Shown one piece after another: positions 54,659-63,329 of a DNA stretch of 64,000 nt. The stretch comes from Salibacter sp031581065. GTDB taxonomy: Bacteria; Bacteroidota; Bacteroidia; Flavobacteriales_G; Salibacteraceae. Where the stretch lies: assembly GCF_031581065.1 (NCBI RefSeq), contig NZ_JAVLBN010000007.1, forward strand, positions 1-64,000, written 5' to 3'. The position numbers and the translations under genes are program-made. The stretch's first letter is position 1, and each line of letters starts with the position of its first letter. The notes beneath the pieces are model-generated. The model saw only the letters and a program-made list of their open reading frames with translations, did not search any database and was not told the origin of the DNA.

Positions 54659-55753
54659 ATGAAAATACTACACACTGCAGACTGGCACATCGGGAAGCGG
54701 CTCTACCAAAAAGAGCTTCATAATGACTTTTCGCTTTTTATCGATTGGTTATGTCAAACAATCAATGATCAACAAGTTGATGTCTTACTCGTTTCAGGTG
54801 ATGTTTTTGATCTCGCCAATCCATCGGCTGAGGCGCGTCAACTCTACTACTCAGCTCTACACAAGCTCTCAAAACTCAATATTCAAATCGTACTCACTGG
54901 GGGCAATCACGACTCGCCTGCTATGTTAAACGCTCCGCGCGAATTGCTCATGGCTCTGAACATTACAGTCATTGGCGAACTACCGGCCAACCGGGAAGAG
55001 CTCATTATTCCGCTCGGGTCACGGTCAGAGCCGGAGGCTGTCGTAGCCGCCATTCCGTTTATCCGCGATAATGAATTGCGAAAGCTGGCTCCCGGGCAAT
55101 CTTACGAGGAACGACAGGAAGCAATCACTGATGGAATCCGCGAGATTTTCGATGAATCGGCAAAGTTGATCCAAAAACACTACCCTTCAGCAACGCCATT
55201 AGCGATGGGACACCTTTTTGCTCATGGAGCTTCAACCTCTTCAAGCGAACGCGAGATTCAGGTTGGTAATTTAGCCGGATTTGAGAGCAATCAATTTCCA
55301 AAAGAATTTAAATACATCGCCCTCGGACACATACACAAGCCGCAACGAGCCGGATCTGACCATATCCTCTACTCCGGTTCGCCTGTTCCGCTCTCGTTTG
55401 ACGAAAAAAATCACGATAAACGCGTTATCATCATCGATCTGAATGAGGAAAAACTAAATCCCGTTTCAGTTCCCGTTCCTTCATGGCGAGAGCTGAAAAG
55501 ATTGAAGGGAAATTTGACCGAAATCAGGAGTGAGCTTTCCGGATTTTCCGGATCTGACAAATTGCCCGCTTTCCTGGAGATTGAACTGGTTGAAGAACAT
55601 CGTAATCCGGCTGAGATCATGGAGCTTGAAACGCTTGTAGAACAATTCAATGAAGCTGATAACAATGCAGAAATCCTCAAGTATTTCATCACGATTACGG
55701 GCGAATCGATCACTTCTTCAAGCCTGTTTCAAAATCAAAAAATCAGGAGCTAA
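54659..55753 (+). CDS. sbcD: Exonuclease subunit SbcD (Mre11-like), C-terminus frameshifted
   Basis: Nuclease subunit of the SbcCD complex that cleaves hairpins and protein-blocked DNA ends. 364 residues as the frame stands. Metallophosphatase motifs are ADWHIGKRLY (7-16), VSGDVFDLANP near 45-55, LTGGNHDSPAM near 79-89 and YIALGHIHKPQRAG near 219-232, so the catalytic site is intact. The frame ends at 55753 soon after a run of six A (55737-55742). In the -1 frame coding continues as KNQELKPREVFSKW and ends at 55875 in an ATGA overlap with sbcC, the normal layout. One missing A would explain this: an assembly indel, a mutation, or slippage. Confidence 0.88.
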   Translation: MKILHTADWHIGKRLYQKELHNDFSLFIDWLCQTINDQQVDVLLVSGDVFDLANPSAEARQLYYSALHKLSKLNIQIVLTGGNHDSPAMLNAPRELLMALNITVIGELPANREELIIPLGSRSEPEAVVAAIPFIRDNELRKLAPGQSYEERQEAITDGIREIFDESAKLIQKHYPSATPLAMGHLFAHGASTSSSEREIQVGNLAGFESNQFPKEFKYIALGHIHKPQRAGSDHILYSGSPVPLSFDEKNHDKRVIIIDLNEEKLNPVSVPVPSWRELKRLKGNLTEIRSELSGFSGSDKLPAFLEIELVEEHRNPAEIMELETLVEQFNEADNNAEILKYFITITGESITSSSLFQNQKIRS

Positions 55754-55875
55754 AACCGAGGGAAGTATTTTCAAAGTGGATTGAAAAATCTGAAGTGGAT
55801 GAGGAAACAGGAAGGTTGATGAACGAGGCATTTGAGGATATTTTGCAGGAATACCACCAAAACGAGAAGCTATGA
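55743..55875 (+). other. Displaced C-terminal coding tail of sbcD
   Basis: Frame shifted by -1 relative to sbcD and open from the A6 run to a TGA at 55873-55875. It encodes about 43 residues (NQELKPREVF... ending EYHQNEKL) with the ELKPxEVF pattern of Bacteroidota SbcD tails. The stop overlaps the sbcC ATG as ATGA. It has no start codon of its own, so it is best read as part of sbcD. Confidence 0.75.
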
Positions 55876-58800
55876 AAATCAAGGAAGTAACGTTTAAAAA
55901 CATCAATTCGCTCAAAGGCGGGCACACCATAAATTTTGATCGCGAACCACTCAAAAATGCAGGGCTATTCGCTATTACCGGCCCTACCGGAAGCGGGAAA
56001 ACCACTCTGCTCGATGTCATCTGTTTGGCACTTTACAACCAAACACCCAGGATGAAAACCGTTTCAAAAAAATCAATTGGAGAAAGCGGTGCCATTCTCA
56101 CGCGCAACACTCGAGAAGCAAGAGCCTCAGTCACATACGAATGCAAAGAAGGCGTTTTCACAAGTGAGTGGTCGATCAGAACCACGCGTAACGACACGTT
56201 GAGTGATTACGATATGAGTCTGTTCGATGAAAACGGAACTTCAATCGTTCAAAAGAAAAGTGAAATTCCGGCAAAAAACGGAGAGCTCATCGGGTTGGAA
56301 TACGACCAGTTTGTTCGCTCCATTCTACTGGCACAGGGCGATTTTGCTCAATTCCTCAAAAGCGGTCCAAAAGAACGCGCCAATTTACTCGAAAAAATCA
56401 CCGGAACATTTATCTATCGAGAACTTGGAAAAATGGCTTACCAAAAAGCCAAGGAAATAATGGTCAGAACCGAAAAGGTTGAAAACGCCATTGCCGACTG
56501 GAAGGAAAAAATGATTCCCAATGAGGAGCTGAAAGAAAAAGAGACTGCTAACGCTGATCTTTCAAGAAGTCTAAAAACCAAAAGAGAAGCGCACGATAAA
56601 ACAGTACAACAGATCAAGTTGAAAACGGATATCAGCTTGATAAAACAGGATATTGAAAAAGCTCAACACTCAATCAAAAACCTCAATGCCGATCTCGAAA
56701 ATTTTTGGAAAAACGAGGGACTCAAACTGCAAAAACACAAACCACTAAAGCCACTTTCAGAACCACTTTGGGAATGGAAACGAATTAATAGTCAAATCGC
56801 TGCAGACAAAGAGAGAGTTGAAAAGTTAAAGACTAGATTAGAGAAACTAACCACACAACAAAACAACTTAATCGATCGAATTGGATCTATCACACATAAG
56901 GCTGTAACCGAAGCAACAGCAATCGATGAACTTTCTGCTTTTTACCAGCAGTACAGAGATTTAAATACTAAAAAGGCTGACTTACTCGAAAACTATGAGC
57001 GTACGAAAAGTCAGCTCGTGAACTTAGAGGTTTCTTCAAGAGTTAAAAGCAATGTCAATAACCCGAAAGAAGTACTCGAAGAACTCCACGAGATCAAAGA
57101 TCAGGCTGAGTCTTCCATCAAAAAATTCAGCCAGAAAAAGCAGGAATTCGCACTTGAAGATTTTTCTGCTAAACATTTGAATGAACTCTCGGGAAACGCA
57201 CGTGAATTGGTGAGTTTAGAGAAGGAGACTAAGACCTTAAAAGAAGAAATCTCAGAAAAGGAAAAGTCTGTAGAGAAAATCAAAGCTGAACTCAAATCAG
57301 CTCCCGAAAAAATAGAAAAGCAGCAAGCCATTTTCGATAAAGTAGATGCTGAGTTAGAAACTCTGCGCTCTCAGATTGAATTGAAGAAAGTAAAAGCCAA
57401 TCTCGAAGATCTGCGCAAAGAGTTGAAAAATGGAGAGCCCTGTCCGCTCTGTGGATCTGACCATCATCCGTGGGCGCATGATGTACCAAAAGAAAATGTA
57501 GATGATGAGCAATTGAAGAAAAAGCAATTGACTTTGGATGCAGAACGAGAATCATTGAGCAAACTCAAAGCGAAAAAAGAAAATGATGAAAATGAGCTGA
57601 AACGAGAAATCAGTGAACTCTCAGCCAAAAATGAAAAACGGGATGCGTCACTCAAAAGACAAAAAGTATTGCTCGATGGACTTCCGGAGAAAGTGAAGTC
57701 ACAAAATGCTACTGAAATCATTAAAGTTGTAGATGAAGTCATCGACCTCAACGAGAAGCTCAACAAGGCTGAACGTGAAAAACAAAGCGCAAAAGCAGCT
57801 TTGCCGATTGTGGAAGACTTATTGAAAATCAAGCAAGAAGGAGTCGAGCTATCTGAAAAGATCGAGCAGTTGTACAGTGGTGATGAAAAACTGAGTGTTA
57901 TCATTGAAAAATTAGAGAAAAGCTGGAATGAAACGCGCGATGAAAAGAATAAGCTCGAGCACGAAAACAAACAGACTATAAAAAGCATTGAAGAGAACAA
58001 AAGCAAGGTAGAAAATCTTGAAAAACAGCTAAAACCCCAACTTCAAGATTTGGATTTTGACGGAATTGATGAGGCTCTCTCCTATTTGCTCCCGCACAAT
58101 GAAGAAGAAAGATTATCTGAAATTGAAAACCAACTAAAAAAAGGAATCGAAAAAGCCGAAAATGATCTCAATCATTTTTCCGGACTCCTGAAAAAATCTA
58201 AAGAGCGAGACGTTTCACAAACTGAGGAAGAGCTACAGAAGGTAAAAGTTGAGCAGGAAGAAGCTATTCAGAACCTTGAAACAGATATAAAGAAGTTGTT
58301 TGCTACAATCGAGCAGCAAAAGGATATCAGAAAAGTCATTGCTGAAAAACAGCGAGAAAAAGAACAAATTGAAGGCAGCGGAAAAAAATGGGTACTCCTC
58401 AGCAAACAAATCGGTGATGCAAAAGGGAGTAATTTTAGTCAGTTCGCTCAACAACTTACGCTGGAACAGTTGATTTCGCTGGCTAACAAAAGGCTTCAGG
58501 CTCTGACCGAAAGATACCTGCTCAATTCTGGGGAAAATGAAGATGGCGACCTCAGTGTAATCGACCGCGACATGGGCGATTTGCAGCGGAGTATTAAAAC
58601 ATTGAGCGGTGGTGAAACATTTCTTATCAGTTTGGCTTTGGCTCTTGCCCTATCCGACCTGGCTTCGAAAAACATCACCATTGAGAGTATGTTCATCGAT
58701 GAAGGTTTTGGAACGCTGGATCCACAAACGCTCGATCAAACCCTCGATGTACTGGAGCGACTTCAAGCTAACGACAACCGAACAATTGGTATAATTTCAC

Positions 58801-58886
58801 ACGTTGATGCGCTCAAGGAACGCATTCAAACACAAATCAAGCTTTCGCCTACGGGACAGGGATACAGTGAGATGGAGGTTGTTTGA
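55872..58886 (+). CDS. sbcC: Exonuclease subunit SbcC (Rad50-like ATPase)
   Basis: SMC-like ATPase of 1004 residues that partners SbcD. Walker A is ITGPTGSGKTTLLD near 35-48; long coiled coils flank a zinc hook CPLC at C524 and C527 (EPCPLCGSDHHPW), where two molecules join through Zn. The signature LSGGETFLISLALALALSD near 917-935 and Walker B MFIDEGFGTLD near 945-955 complete the ATPase head. The C-terminal half is Glu/Lys-rich coiled coil as expected. Three dispersed words lie in it, one (57453) encoding GSD right after the zinc hook. It overlaps the displaced sbcD stop. Confidence 0.95.
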   Translation: MKIKEVTFKNINSLKGGHTINFDREPLKNAGLFAITGPTGSGKTTLLDVICLALYNQTPRMKTVSKKSIGESGAILTRNTREARASVTYECKEGVFTSEWSIRTTRNDTLSDYDMSLFDENGTSIVQKKSEIPAKNGELIGLEYDQFVRSILLAQGDFAQFLKSGPKERANLLEKITGTFIYRELGKMAYQKAKEIMVRTEKVENAIADWKEKMIPNEELKEKETANADLSRSLKTKREAHDKTVQQIKLKTDISLIKQDIEKAQHSIKNLNADLENFWKNEGLKLQKHKPLKPLSEPLWEWKRINSQIAADKERVEKLKTRLEKLTTQQNNLIDRIGSITHKAVTEATAIDELSAFYQQYRDLNTKKADLLENYERTKSQLVNLEVSSRVKSNVNNPKEVLEELHEIKDQAESSIKKFSQKKQEFALEDFSAKHLNELSGNARELVSLEKETKTLKEEISEKEKSVEKIKAELKSAPEKIEKQQAIFDKVDAELETLRSQIELKKVKANLEDLRKELKNGEPCPLCGSDHHPWAHDVPKENVDDEQLKKKQLTLDAERESLSKLKAKKENDENELKREISELSAKNEKRDASLKRQKVLLDGLPEKVKSQNATEIIKVVDEVIDLNEKLNKAEREKQSAKAALPIVEDLLKIKQEGVELSEKIEQLYSGDEKLSVIIEKLEKSWNETRDEKNKLEHENKQTIKSIEENKSKVENLEKQLKPQLQDLDFDGIDEALSYLLPHNEEERLSEIENQLKKGIEKAENDLNHFSGLLKKSKERDVSQTEEELQKVKVEQEEAIQNLETDIKKLFATIEQQKDIRKVIAEKQREKEQIEGSGKKWVLLSKQIGDAKGSNFSQFAQQLTLEQLISLANKRLQALTERYLLNSGENEDGDLSVIDRDMGDLQRSIKTLSGGETFLISLALALALSDLASKNITIESMFIDEGFGTLDPQTLDQTLDVLERLQANDNRTIGIISHVDALKERIQTQIKLSPTGQGYSEMEVV

Positions 58887-58896
58887 TTGTGATTAA

Positions 58897-59202
58897 CTAT
58901 AGAGAAGTCAGTTTTTTAAAGAGTAGTTCTGGATTTTGCCTGTTATCCCAAATTAGAAGTAATTTTATATAATCAGGGTGTATCCTGTAAAATAATGAAA
59001 CATTATTGTGAATAAATAGTTGTCGCACAGTGCTTCTCTTGAAAGTAGGAGCTAGCTTAGGATTACGTTGAATTTGAGATATTCTGTGATCTAACTTATT
59101 GAGAAATTCGCTTGTAACACTCTCATTCCATTGTTCATTAATAGAGTCTGAAATTAGTTGAAGGGAGTTAATAGCAACATTTGTCCAAACTACCTTTTTC
59201 AT
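58897..59202 (-). CDS. RelE/ParE superfamily toxin-like protein
   Basis: A 101-residue protein of the ParE/RelE fold: MKKVVWTNVAINSLQLISDSINEQW at the start and FYRIHPDYIKLLLIWDNRQNPELL at the end, where the RQNP segment is the usual ParE closing motif. Such toxins block gyrase or cleave mRNA on ribosomes; which applies is not clear. The upstream partner gene shares one base with its start (TAATG). It lies just after sbcC on the opposite strand. Confidence 0.82.
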   Translation of the reverse strand: MKKVVWTNVAINSLQLISDSINEQWNESVTSEFLNKLDHRISQIQRNPKLAPTFKRSTVRQLFIHNNVSLFYRIHPDYIKLLLIWDNRQNPELLFKKLTSL

Positions 59203-59408
59203 TATTTATCAAGAAGGTCTTTTGACTTCGTGTGCTCAATACTATCTTCTATTTTCTCTGAATCTGAAAGTTCGAGCAAATGGATTATCTCTTTAGGAAG
59301 TTCATTTATTGAGGCTTTCCTGAAGTTCTCAATATTATTAATGACACTTTCATCCTCCAAAGTAGTTATCCAATTTATCAATGAGATTTTTTTCTCTTCT
59401 ATATTCAT
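59202..59408 (-). CDS. Probable antitoxin of the first toxin-antitoxin pair
   Basis: About 68 residues. The start at 59408 (MNIEEKKISLINWITTLEDESVINNIENF) is preferred because it matches the standard start of Bacteroidota antitoxins of this type; an ATG at 59444 is possible. It is acidic and helical with no recognised DNA-binding domain at its N-terminus beyond this helix pair. Its stop overlaps the toxin ATG, supporting coordinated synthesis. Confidence 0.7.
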   Translation of the reverse strand: MNIEEKKISLINWITTLEDESVINNIENFRKASINELPKEIIHLLELSDSEKIEDSIEHTKSKDLLDK

Positions 59409-59536
59409 ACATTCAAAGTTAATGAATTTTTCAAAAAAAGTCATCTCATTATCATATGCTCTACCAAAAATAAGCGTTCTGACTCCAATTTAAAACATTG
59501 TAAATATGACTATTAACTGTGCGGTTTAGGATCCGT

Positions 59537-59572
59537 ATTTCGAAATGTAGGAATGCGATGCATCGCATTCCT
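59537..59572 (+). repeat. REP-like palindrome, left copy
   Basis: The segment contains a perfect 24-bp palindrome at 59549-59572 with core GCGATGCATCGC, preceded by ATTTCGAAATGTAGG. A similar unit occurs in the opposite orientation at 60195-60230. The two bracket the second toxin-antitoxin pair. Confidence 0.85.
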
Positions 59573-59584
59573 TATTCGTTAATT

Positions 59585-59908
59585 TTAGAGGTTGAAGTAT
59601 TTTTTAATTTCTTTTAAAAGTTCCTGATTATCCTGTCGATTATCAAATAACGTAACAATTTCTACTACAGAAGAAGTCTGAATTACACGATAAATAATGG
59701 ATGTTTGTTTAGTTACGACACAATTATAAAGTTCTGGAAATGTTTCTGTTCTTTTATTTTTGTAGGGATGCAAGGATAAGAGCATGAATTCCTTTTCAAG
59801 CTTTCTTATAAATTTTTCCTTAGAGGAAATCCCCCAGTTTAATTCAATATACTCAAGAAGTAGATCGAGTTTCTTTTCAGCAATTGGAGATAAAATGATT
59901 TCCATCAA
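59585..59908 (-). CDS. RelE/ParE superfamily toxin-like protein, second pair
   Basis: A 107-residue ParE/RelE-fold protein (IILSPIAEKKLDLLLEYIELNWG at the start; YRVIQTSSVVEIVTLFDNRQDNQELL at the end, with the NRQDN closing motif). It resembles the first toxin in plan but little in sequence. It overlaps the upstream antitoxin gene by 4 nt (ATGA), with MM giving two alternative starts. Target is unknown. Confidence 0.82.
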   Translation of the reverse strand: MMEIILSPIAEKKLDLLLEYIELNWGISSKEKFIRKLEKEFMLLSLHPYKNKRTETFPELYNCVVTKQTSIIYRVIQTSSVVEIVTLFDNRQDNQELLKEIKKYFNL

Positions 59909-60126
59909 GAAATCTTTTTCATATAATCTTTGAAAGATATTCCCTGACCTTCATTTAGTTGCCTCAGCCCCAGTTCAATCTCTTCAATTTGATCTTTATT
60001 AAACTCTGGTTGCTCTACCTCACTAGAATTAGACTTAAAAAGATTGTACATTTTTTCAATCAATGCTTTATCATTTGAGTCAAGAATAAGTCTGACCAAC
60101 TCTATTTTAGATGCTTTTAAATCCAT
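59905..60126 (-). CDS. Probable antitoxin of the second pair
   Basis: About 73 residues, start set at 60126 (MDLKASKIELVRLILDSNDKALIEKMYNLF), the usual beginning of Bacteroidota antitoxins of this class; an upstream ATG at 60138 is possible. The C-terminal part (DQIEEIELGLRQLNEGQGISFKDYMKK) is the typical toxin-wrapping helix. It overlaps the toxin start by 4 nt. The gene pair lies between inverted REP palindromes. Confidence 0.78.
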   Translation of the reverse strand: MDLKASKIELVRLILDSNDKALIEKMYNLFKSNSSEVEQPEFNKDQIEEIELGLRQLNEGQGISFKDYMKKIS

Positions 60127-60194
60127 AACAATCAACACTTAATTACGAAGTTAGTAAATTATTGGGATCGTATAAAGATAAAGTTTGATATTCT

Positions 60195-60230
60195 AAGTAT
60201 GCGATGCATCGCGTACCTACATATCGAAAT
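60195..60230 (-). repeat. REP-like palindrome, right copy (inverted)
   Basis: Read on the minus strand this unit begins ATTTCGATATGTAGG and contains the same GCGATGCATCGC core with one mismatch in the outer arms (palindrome at 60198-60217). It is the inverted counterpart of 59537-59572. The gap from here to 60347 shows no gene. Confidence 0.8.
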
Positions 60231-60347
60231 TCAATAATGTGTGCATCTTAAAATATGACGAAAATATTTCCTTCTACTGGATCTCATTTTAGGAATTAAT
60301 CGTCACTAAAATTATTATTCGGAATAGATCAAATCCTCTTATGGAAC

Positions 60348-60438
60348 GGATCGAAATGTTTTTCGGTCCTACCGTTCATCAGACCGAAATATTTTTCGGT
60401 CCTACTGCCGTTCTTCGGACCGTAAAATGTTTCGGTCC
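60348..60438 (-). repeat. Three tandem GACCGAAA/TTTCGGTC hairpins after the M1 peptidase gene
   Basis: Hairpins at 60417-60438, 60382-60401 and 60348-60369, with periods of about 37 and 32 bp. The middle one is a perfect 8-bp stem around TATT; the others have one or two mismatches. The first begins on the last base of the peptidase stop codon. Each unit also repeats a GAACG-n-TAGGACCG segment like the gene end. They may protect or end the transcript; no T run follows. Confidence 0.82.
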
Positions 60439-62762
60439 TATCGTTCTTCTGCCTCTTGAAAACGCTGCATGCGGTTTTTAGGTGAACCTCGCTGTTGTTT
60501 TTTGAACAACTCAAAACGCGATGGAATATTACGGGCCGGCCAGTAATTGTTATTTCGGTCAACATCTGCTGTTTCCAGGTTTGGATCAACCTCTACACCA
60601 ACGAGCTGTTTTTCAAACCAAAAAACCTTGCTCACTTTCTCATCACCCATTCTCCAAATCTCAGCCGGAATATGAATCTTTTCTTTTGATCCATCCAGGA
60701 ATGAGAATTCTGCAACAATTGGCATCGGTAATTCACCAACGAGCTCAAACTCCATTTCATAGAAGTTCATGTTAGTATCCAACATCGCTTTTTCCTCTTC
60801 ATTCAGCGAGGCTGTGTATTCTTTAAATCGCTCAACATCAAGAGAAGTGTAATCGTACTCATCGGTTCGGTTGTAGAAATCTGCTGTAGCCGTATCTTTC
60901 TCAGTAATCGTTTTCTCCACCGATTTTGCATTGCGCTGGTTTGCGATATATTTTTTATCAGCATCATCCATTTTGCGAGCAATCGGATTGTCAATTCGCG
61001 GGTCACCGGTTTCAACTTTGTACCACTTTACATCATTAACCGCAATATCAACATGGGCAGTCGTATAAAACCACCCTCTCCAAAACCAATCCAGGTCAAC
61101 AGCCGATGCGTCTTCCATGGTTCTGAAAAAATCGGCCGGAGTTGGGTGTTTAAAAGCCCATCGCTCAGCATATGTCTTAAATGCATAATCGAAAAGTTCA
61201 CGTCCCATAACCGTTTCACGCAAAATATTCAGAGCCGTTGCCGGCTTGCCGTAAGCGTTATTACCAAACTGGAAGATCGACTCAGAATTGGTCATGATGG
61301 GAGTTTGGTACGACTTATCTCCTTTCATGTAATTCACAATTTTGTAAGCCGGGCCTCTTCTACTGGGATAATTGCGCTCCCATTCCTGCTCAGTCAGGTA
61401 CTGAACAAAGCTGTTCAATCCTTCATCCATCCAGGTCCACTGGCGCTCATCTGAGTTGATGATCATCGGGAAAAAGTTGTGTCCTACCTCGTGCACGATC
61501 ACTGAGATCATACCGTATTTCAAGCGTTCTGAATATGTCCCGTCTTCCTCAGGCCTACCGTAATTGAAGCAAATCATAGGATATTCCATCCCGATTCTTT
61601 TACTGTTTACTGAAATTGCTACAGGATACGGATAATCGATCGTGTATTTTGAGTACGTTTTAACCGTGTGAGCCACAGCTTTTGTAGAATAGCGCTCCCA
61701 AAGTGGGTTTCCTTCTTTCGGGTAGTAGCTCATTGCCATAACACGCTCTCCGCCAACATCAACACCCTGTGCATCCCAAATGAATTTACGAGAAGTAGCA
61801 AATGCAAAGTCACGAACATTTTCAGCTTCAAAGTGCCATGTTTTCGTTTTCGAAGTTCCCTCTTTCTCGTTTTCAATCGCTTCTTCTTCTGTCACGATCA
61901 GAACCGGGCTGTCAGACTCGCGGGCTTCCTCAAAGCGGTTGCGTTGTTTTGATGTGAGGACGTCACGGTCGTTTTGTAAAACACCAGTCGATCCTACAAT
62001 GTGATCAGCCGGAACGGTGATCTTCACATCGTAATCTCCGAATGGCAATGCAAATTCTCCTCGACCCAGGAACTGCTTGTTTTGCCAGCCTTCAACATCA
62101 TTGTAAACGGCCATTCGCGGATAAAACTGAGCGATTGTGTAAAGATAGTTACTGTCTTTTTTGAAATACTCATAACCTGAACGACCACCAATTTCCATTC
62201 GGTTGTTGATGTTGTAATTCCACTCGATTTGGAAAGTATAGGTGTGTCCGCTTTCCAATGTTTCGGGTAAATCAATACGCATCATCGTGTAGTTGATGGT
62301 GTGATCGAGTTTTGCACCGCGGTTTGTTTTCACCGATGAAATCTTGAAACCGCCATCAAAATCATTCATCATGCGCTTCATGCCGCCAAATGACATCTTT
62401 TCATTCATGCTCCTCTGGCGAATCTTTTTCGATTGTGAATCGCGTGCTCTCACATTTTGATCGAGCTGAACCCACAAGTATTTGAGGTCATCAGGTGAGT
62501 TGTTGTAGTAAGTGATCGTTTCCTTTCCGGTGATCGTTTGATTATCATCATCGAGTGTTACCTCAATTTCATAATCAGCTTGTTGCTGATAATACTCATG
62601 CCCCGGAGCTCCACTGGCTGTGCGATACACATTTGGAGTTGGCAGCTCTTCCTTGAGCTGCTTGAACTTGTTATTGTTGTAAGTTTCGTACTGGGCAGTT
62701 GCGGTTCTGACCGAAAAAGTCAAAACCAATAAACCTAATAATGTGTAAAATGTATTTCTCAT
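60438..62762 (-). CDS. M1 family metallopeptidase (aminopeptidase N-like)
   Basis: Exported zinc aminopeptidase-like enzyme of 774 residues. Signal peptide ends TATAQ. The zinc motif is VHEVGHNFFP (HEVGH near 422-426) with the third ligand in WTWMDEGLNSF near 445, and the exopeptidase motif GMEYP near 385 replaces GAMEN. The C-terminal 200 residues are helical and beta-rich with no second enzyme. It heads no gene: it lies first in the minus-strand order after HupE and DUF6702-like genes upstream, 3 nt from the former, a set that recurs in Bacteroidota. Three tandem hairpins follow its stop. Confidence 0.9.
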   Translation of the reverse strand: MRNTFYTLLGLLVLTFSVRTATAQYETYNNNKFKQLKEELPTPNVYRTASGAPGHEYYQQQADYEIEVTLDDDNQTITGKETITYYNNSPDDLKYLWVQLDQNVRARDSQSKKIRQRSMNEKMSFGGMKRMMNDFDGGFKISSVKTNRGAKLDHTINYTMMRIDLPETLESGHTYTFQIEWNYNINNRMEIGGRSGYEYFKKDSNYLYTIAQFYPRMAVYNDVEGWQNKQFLGRGEFALPFGDYDVKITVPADHIVGSTGVLQNDRDVLTSKQRNRFEEARESDSPVLIVTEEEAIENEKEGTSKTKTWHFEAENVRDFAFATSRKFIWDAQGVDVGGERVMAMSYYPKEGNPLWERYSTKAVAHTVKTYSKYTIDYPYPVAISVNSKRIGMEYPMICFNYGRPEEDGTYSERLKYGMISVIVHEVGHNFFPMIINSDERQWTWMDEGLNSFVQYLTEQEWERNYPSRRGPAYKIVNYMKGDKSYQTPIMTNSESIFQFGNNAYGKPATALNILRETVMGRELFDYAFKTYAERWAFKHPTPADFFRTMEDASAVDLDWFWRGWFYTTAHVDIAVNDVKWYKVETGDPRIDNPIARKMDDADKKYIANQRNAKSVEKTITEKDTATADFYNRTDEYDYTSLDVERFKEYTASLNEEEKAMLDTNMNFYEMEFELVGELPMPIVAEFSFLDGSKEKIHIPAEIWRMGDEKVSKVFWFEKQLVGVEVDPNLETADVDRNNNYWPARNIPSRFELFKKQQRGSPKNRMQRFQEAEER

Positions 62763-62765
62763 AAA

Positions 62766-63329
62766 CTAACCGATTATCATACTTAGGGCAAGAAAAAACA
62801 CGCCTCCGTTCATAAATAAAATCCAGCTTTCACGCTTCACTGAAAAAATCTTCTCGAAAATAATATGGATGATGAGAATAGAAAGCACCACGAGTATTTG
62901 TGCCACTTCAATCCCTAAATTAAATGAAAAAAGTGCGAGGATCAGATCCTGATCACCTGCTACGAGTTCGCCAAAGTAATTGGAAAAGCCAAGACCGTGA
63001 ATGAGCCCAAAAAGGACCATGAGAATGTAAAGGACAATTGTGTGTCTTTCTCTGCCCTTTTTCCACAAATTCACAAGTGATGTCAACAGTATTGTGATTG
63101 GTATTAAGGTTTCCACGAGTTCCATATTTACGCTCACAACGTGAAGTGCTGCCAGTATCAAGGTCAAAGAATGACCGAGTGTAAATGCTGTTACCATGAT
63201 GAGTAGTTTTTTCCAGTTTGCAATGGAAAAAACGCTTGCTATAGCGAGCATGAAAATGAGATGATCAAGTCCATTGATATCGAGAATATGATCGGTTCCA
63301 AGTTTTAGGTACAGTTCAAATTTACTCAT
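62766..63329 (-). CDS. HupE/UreJ-like membrane protein
   Basis: A 187-residue inner-membrane protein with five to six helices. The family signature HILDINGLDHLIFMLAIAS near 14-32 and TAFTLGHSLTLILAAL near 47-62 are present, with GLIHGLGFSNYFGEL near 112-126. Related HupE proteins carry nickel or cobalt in other bacteria; in Bacteroidota the family accompanies M1 peptidases and its substrate is unproven. Metal delivery to the peptidase is a tempting but untested idea. It overlaps the DUF6702-like gene by 8 nt. Confidence 0.85.
   Translation of the reverse strand: MSKFELYLKLGTDHILDINGLDHLIFMLAIASVFSIANWKKLLIMVTAFTLGHSLTLILAALHVVSVNMELVETLIPITILLTSLVNLWKKGRERHTIVLYILMVLFGLIHGLGFSNYFGELVAGDQDLILALFSFNLGIEVAQILVVLSILIIHIIFEKIFSVKRESWILFMNGGVFFLALSMIIG

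Noticed and set aside
56827..58440. Minus-strand Ser/Phe-rich ORFs opposite sbcC
   Set aside because: They mirror the Glu/Lys-rich coiled coil of SbcC and have no independent features.
60329..60589. 86-residue minus-strand ORF across the three hairpins, with RTEKxFG repeats
   Set aside because: It overlaps the end of the M1 peptidase gene in another frame; its repeats arise from the hairpin array, and it lacks a credible start context.
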